From an uncultured Oscillospiraceae bacterium (GTDB lineage: Bacteria; Bacillota; Clostridia; Oscillospirales; Acutalibacteraceae): a DNA stretch of 7,044 bases. The translations under genes were made by a program, and so were the position numbers. Positions 6,227 through 7,044 of this stretch are shown here, piece by piece. The stretch lies in the NCBI GenBank assembly GCA_902489335.1, contig CABTZO010000049.1:1-7044 (forward strand), given 5' to 3'. The notes under the pieces were generated by a model. The model had not been told where the DNA came from, searched no databases, and worked only from the letters and a program-made list of their open reading frames with translations. Each line of letters begins with the position of its first letter. Position 1 is the first letter of the stretch.

Positions 6227-6831
6227 TAGTTCTCTCCCATTTTAAAACTGTATCTGCAACCACAATAATTCTGTCTGTAAAGATTATATTTTTTTGAAAA
6301 TTCTATACTTTTTTTGTATCCGTCTTTCTTTTTAAAATCATAGAAAAAGAACTTTGACTTATCATCAAACTTTCGACCGATTTTTTCGATCAGTTCTGAG
6401 TTTTTATGAGGACTTACCGTTAATGTTGTTGAAAAAAAGTTAAAATTCAGTTTGTTCGCAAGTTCCGCCGTCTTTTGAAGTCTTAATTCAAAACAACGAG
6501 AGCATCTCTCCCCGCCCTCTTTTTCATTTTCATATCCAAGTGCAATTTGTTCAAAGAGGTAGGAGTCGTAATCTCCGTCAATATACTTTATTTCTTTTCC
6601 CTCAGATTTTAATTTTTCTATCAGAGTTATTTGATTATTCTTTCGTTTTTCATATTCATCCAAAGGATAAATATTCGGATTATAAAAAAATACAGTCAAA
6701 TAAAAATATTTGTATAGAAAATCTATAACCTGTGTGCTACATGGAGCACAACAGCTGTGTAGCAAAAGCGTCGGCTTTTCATTTTTATATTTTTCGATTA
6801 TTTCATATAAATCTTTTTCGTATGGTTTCAT
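6226..6831 (-). CDS. queH: Epoxyqueuosine reductase QueH
   Basis: QueH reduces epoxyqueuosine to queuosine at wobble position 34 of tRNAs with GUN anticodons (Asp, Asn, His, Tyr). It is a metalloenzyme unrelated to the cobalamin-dependent QueG. The 201-residue protein has the family cysteine pattern: HSCCAPCS (C27, C28, C31), ERCSRCFELRL (C110, C113) and a C-terminal YCGC (C190, C192). YNPNIYP (50-56) and STTLTVSPHKN (134-144) are also typical. The ATG at 6831 is the only usable start: an in-frame stop lies six codons upstream, and no other methionine precedes the catalytic cysteines. No Shine-Dalgarno sequence is visible before it, only CAATAAAAAA. The stop overlaps the sugar transferase start by 1 nt (TAATG). 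No other queuosine gene is present, so the substrate must come from enzymes elsewhere or from salvage. Confidence 0.94.
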   Translation of the reverse strand: MKPYEKDLYEIIEKYKNEKPTLLLHSCCAPCSTQVIDFLYKYFYLTVFFYNPNIYPLDEYEKRKNNQITLIEKLKSEGKEIKYIDGDYDSYLFEQIALGYENEKEGGERCSRCFELRLQKTAELANKLNFNFFSTTLTVSPHKNSELIEKIGRKFDDKSKFFFYDFKKKDGYKKSIEFSKKYNLYRQNYCGCRYSFKMGEN

Positions 6832-6838
6832 TTTTTTA

Positions 6839-6867
6839 TTGAAAGACTATTAACATTTTGATATAAT
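6839..6867 (+). promoter_or_regulatory. Promoter of tRNA-Leu
   Basis: TTGAAA (6839-6844), a 17-bp spacer and TATAAT (6862-6867) with TGA directly upstream form a near-consensus promoter with an extended -10. Transcription would start near 6874, only about 4 nt before the mature tRNA. The -35 box is 7 bp from the divergent queH start codon. Confidence 0.88.
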
Positions 6868-6877
6868 ACAGCGGTAT

Positions 6878-6960
6878 GCGGATGTGGCGGAACTGGCAGA
6901 CGCGCCAGACTTAGGATCTGGTGGGTAACCGTGCAGGTTCGATTCCTGTCATCCGCACCA
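6878..6960 (+). tRNA. trnL: tRNA-Leu, anticodon UAG
   Basis: A complete class II tRNA with encoded CCA. The acceptor stem is GCGGATG (6878-6884) with CATCCGC (6950-6956), followed by ACCA. The D-arm region contains GGCGGAACTGGCAGACGC. The anticodon stem CCAGA/TCTGG (6905-6909, 6917-6921) closes loop CTTAGGA with anticodon TAG at 6912-6914. The variable arm around 6922-6932 can form a short GG/CC stem, as in leucine tRNAs. The T-stem GCAGG/CCTGT closes loop TTCGATT. UAG reads CUN leucine codons. It stands alone in the visible sequence and is divergent from queH; leucine tRNAs are not queuosine substrates. Confidence 0.97.
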
Positions 6961-6967
6961 TTTTTTT
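6961..6967 (+). terminator. T-tract directly after the tRNA, possible termination signal
   Basis: Seven T residues follow the encoded CCA immediately. There is no separate GC-rich hairpin; the tRNA fold itself, or the weak TTTTAA/TTAAAA hairpin at 6974-6989, would have to supply the structure. The position suits termination but the evidence is thin. Confidence 0.35.
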
Positions 6968-6983
6968 AATTAATTTTAATCGG

Positions 6984-7044
6984 TTAAAACTTTATGTGAT
7001 CGGCTGCAACGAGAATAAAATCAATCCCGGAGGATTCACCCTCA
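6984..7044 (-). CDS. Possible C-terminal end of an unidentified minus-strand gene
   Basis: From the window edge the minus strand reads open for 19 codons, ending in GIDFILVAADHIKF and a TAA at 6984-6986. The mixed hydrophobic and charged composition looks protein-like and the stop is well placed beyond the tRNA. However, a plus-strand frame over the same bases (about 6978-7044) is also open, and 60 bp is too short to decide. I do not recognise a family. If real, the gene would converge on tRNA-Leu. Confidence 0.3.
   Translation of the reverse strand, partial: EGESSGIDFILVAADHIKF

Noticed and set aside
6974..6989. TTTTAA-TCGG-TTAAAA hairpin after the tRNA as an intrinsic terminator
   Set aside because: The stem is six A-T pairs only and no T-tract follows it; too weak to call.
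7025..7035. CCCGGAGGATT near the right edge as a plus-strand ribosome binding site
   Set aside because: No ATG, GTG or TTG follows within the window at usable spacing, and the same bases are open on the minus strand. It cannot be decided from this sequence.
6878..7044. tRNA-Leu as an integration site for a mobile element
   Set aside because: No integrase gene and no repeat of the tRNA 3' end is visible in the window. The sequence beyond the tRNA is too short to judge.
1..7044. CRISPR array, insertion sequence, toxin-antitoxin pair or defence system
   Set aside because: No regularly spaced repeats, terminal inverted repeats with a transposase, or small toxin-like gene pairs were seen. The coding space is filled by known housekeeping families.

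Overview
This is an AT-rich stretch of bacterial chromosome. Gene content (MtaB, TmcAL/YlbM, QueH, a pyrophosphate-linked pyruvate phosphate dikinase, acetate kinase), AGGAG-type ribosome binding sites and frequent extended -10 promoters (TGnTATAAT) suggest a low-GC fermentative Firmicute. A Clostridia/Tissierellia-type anaerobe is my best guess; this is inferred from gene content and was not tested by any search.

Layout. Positions 1-419 (minus) hold the N-terminal 139 codons of ppdK, with an extended -10 promoter. Next comes rplS (minus, 614-955), with an intrinsic terminator, a structured leader of about 107 nt and its own promoter. Upstream of it, mtaB (minus, 1103-2371) and tmcAL (minus, 2368-3525) overlap by 4 nt in an ATGA junction. 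The 171-bp gap 3526-3696 holds two promoters that point toward each other and a 9-bp inverted repeat. Acetate kinase ackA (plus, 3697-4845) follows; its last 14 bp overlap the end of a convergent membrane sugar-1-phosphate transferase (minus, 4832-6226). That gene forms a TAATG junction with queH (minus, 6226-6831). A tRNA-Leu(UAG) gene (plus, 6878-6960) lies just beyond on a strong promoter. The last ~85 bases may contain the tail of another minus-strand gene.

How the genes fit together. Much of the window serves translation: L19 of the large subunit, three tRNA-modification enzymes (TmcAL for ac4C34 of elongator tRNA-Met, MtaB for ms2t6A37, QueH for the last step of queuosine synthesis) and a tRNA-Leu. 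The metabolic genes fit fermentation: PPDK at the PEP/pyruvate node and AckA making ATP and acetate. TmcAL uses free acetate and ATP, so its head-to-head pairing with ackA links an acetate consumer to an acetate producer. The sugar transferase starts assembly of a surface polysaccharide on undecaprenyl phosphate.

All the complete genes belong to known families, and I see no CRISPR array, insertion sequence, prophage gene or clearly novel multigene system. The observations most worth checking are regulatory: an apparent ackA terminator inside the opposing coding sequence, the nose-to-nose tmcAL/ackA promoters, an anti-Shine-Dalgarno element in the L19 leader, and a queH start with no visible ribosome binding site.
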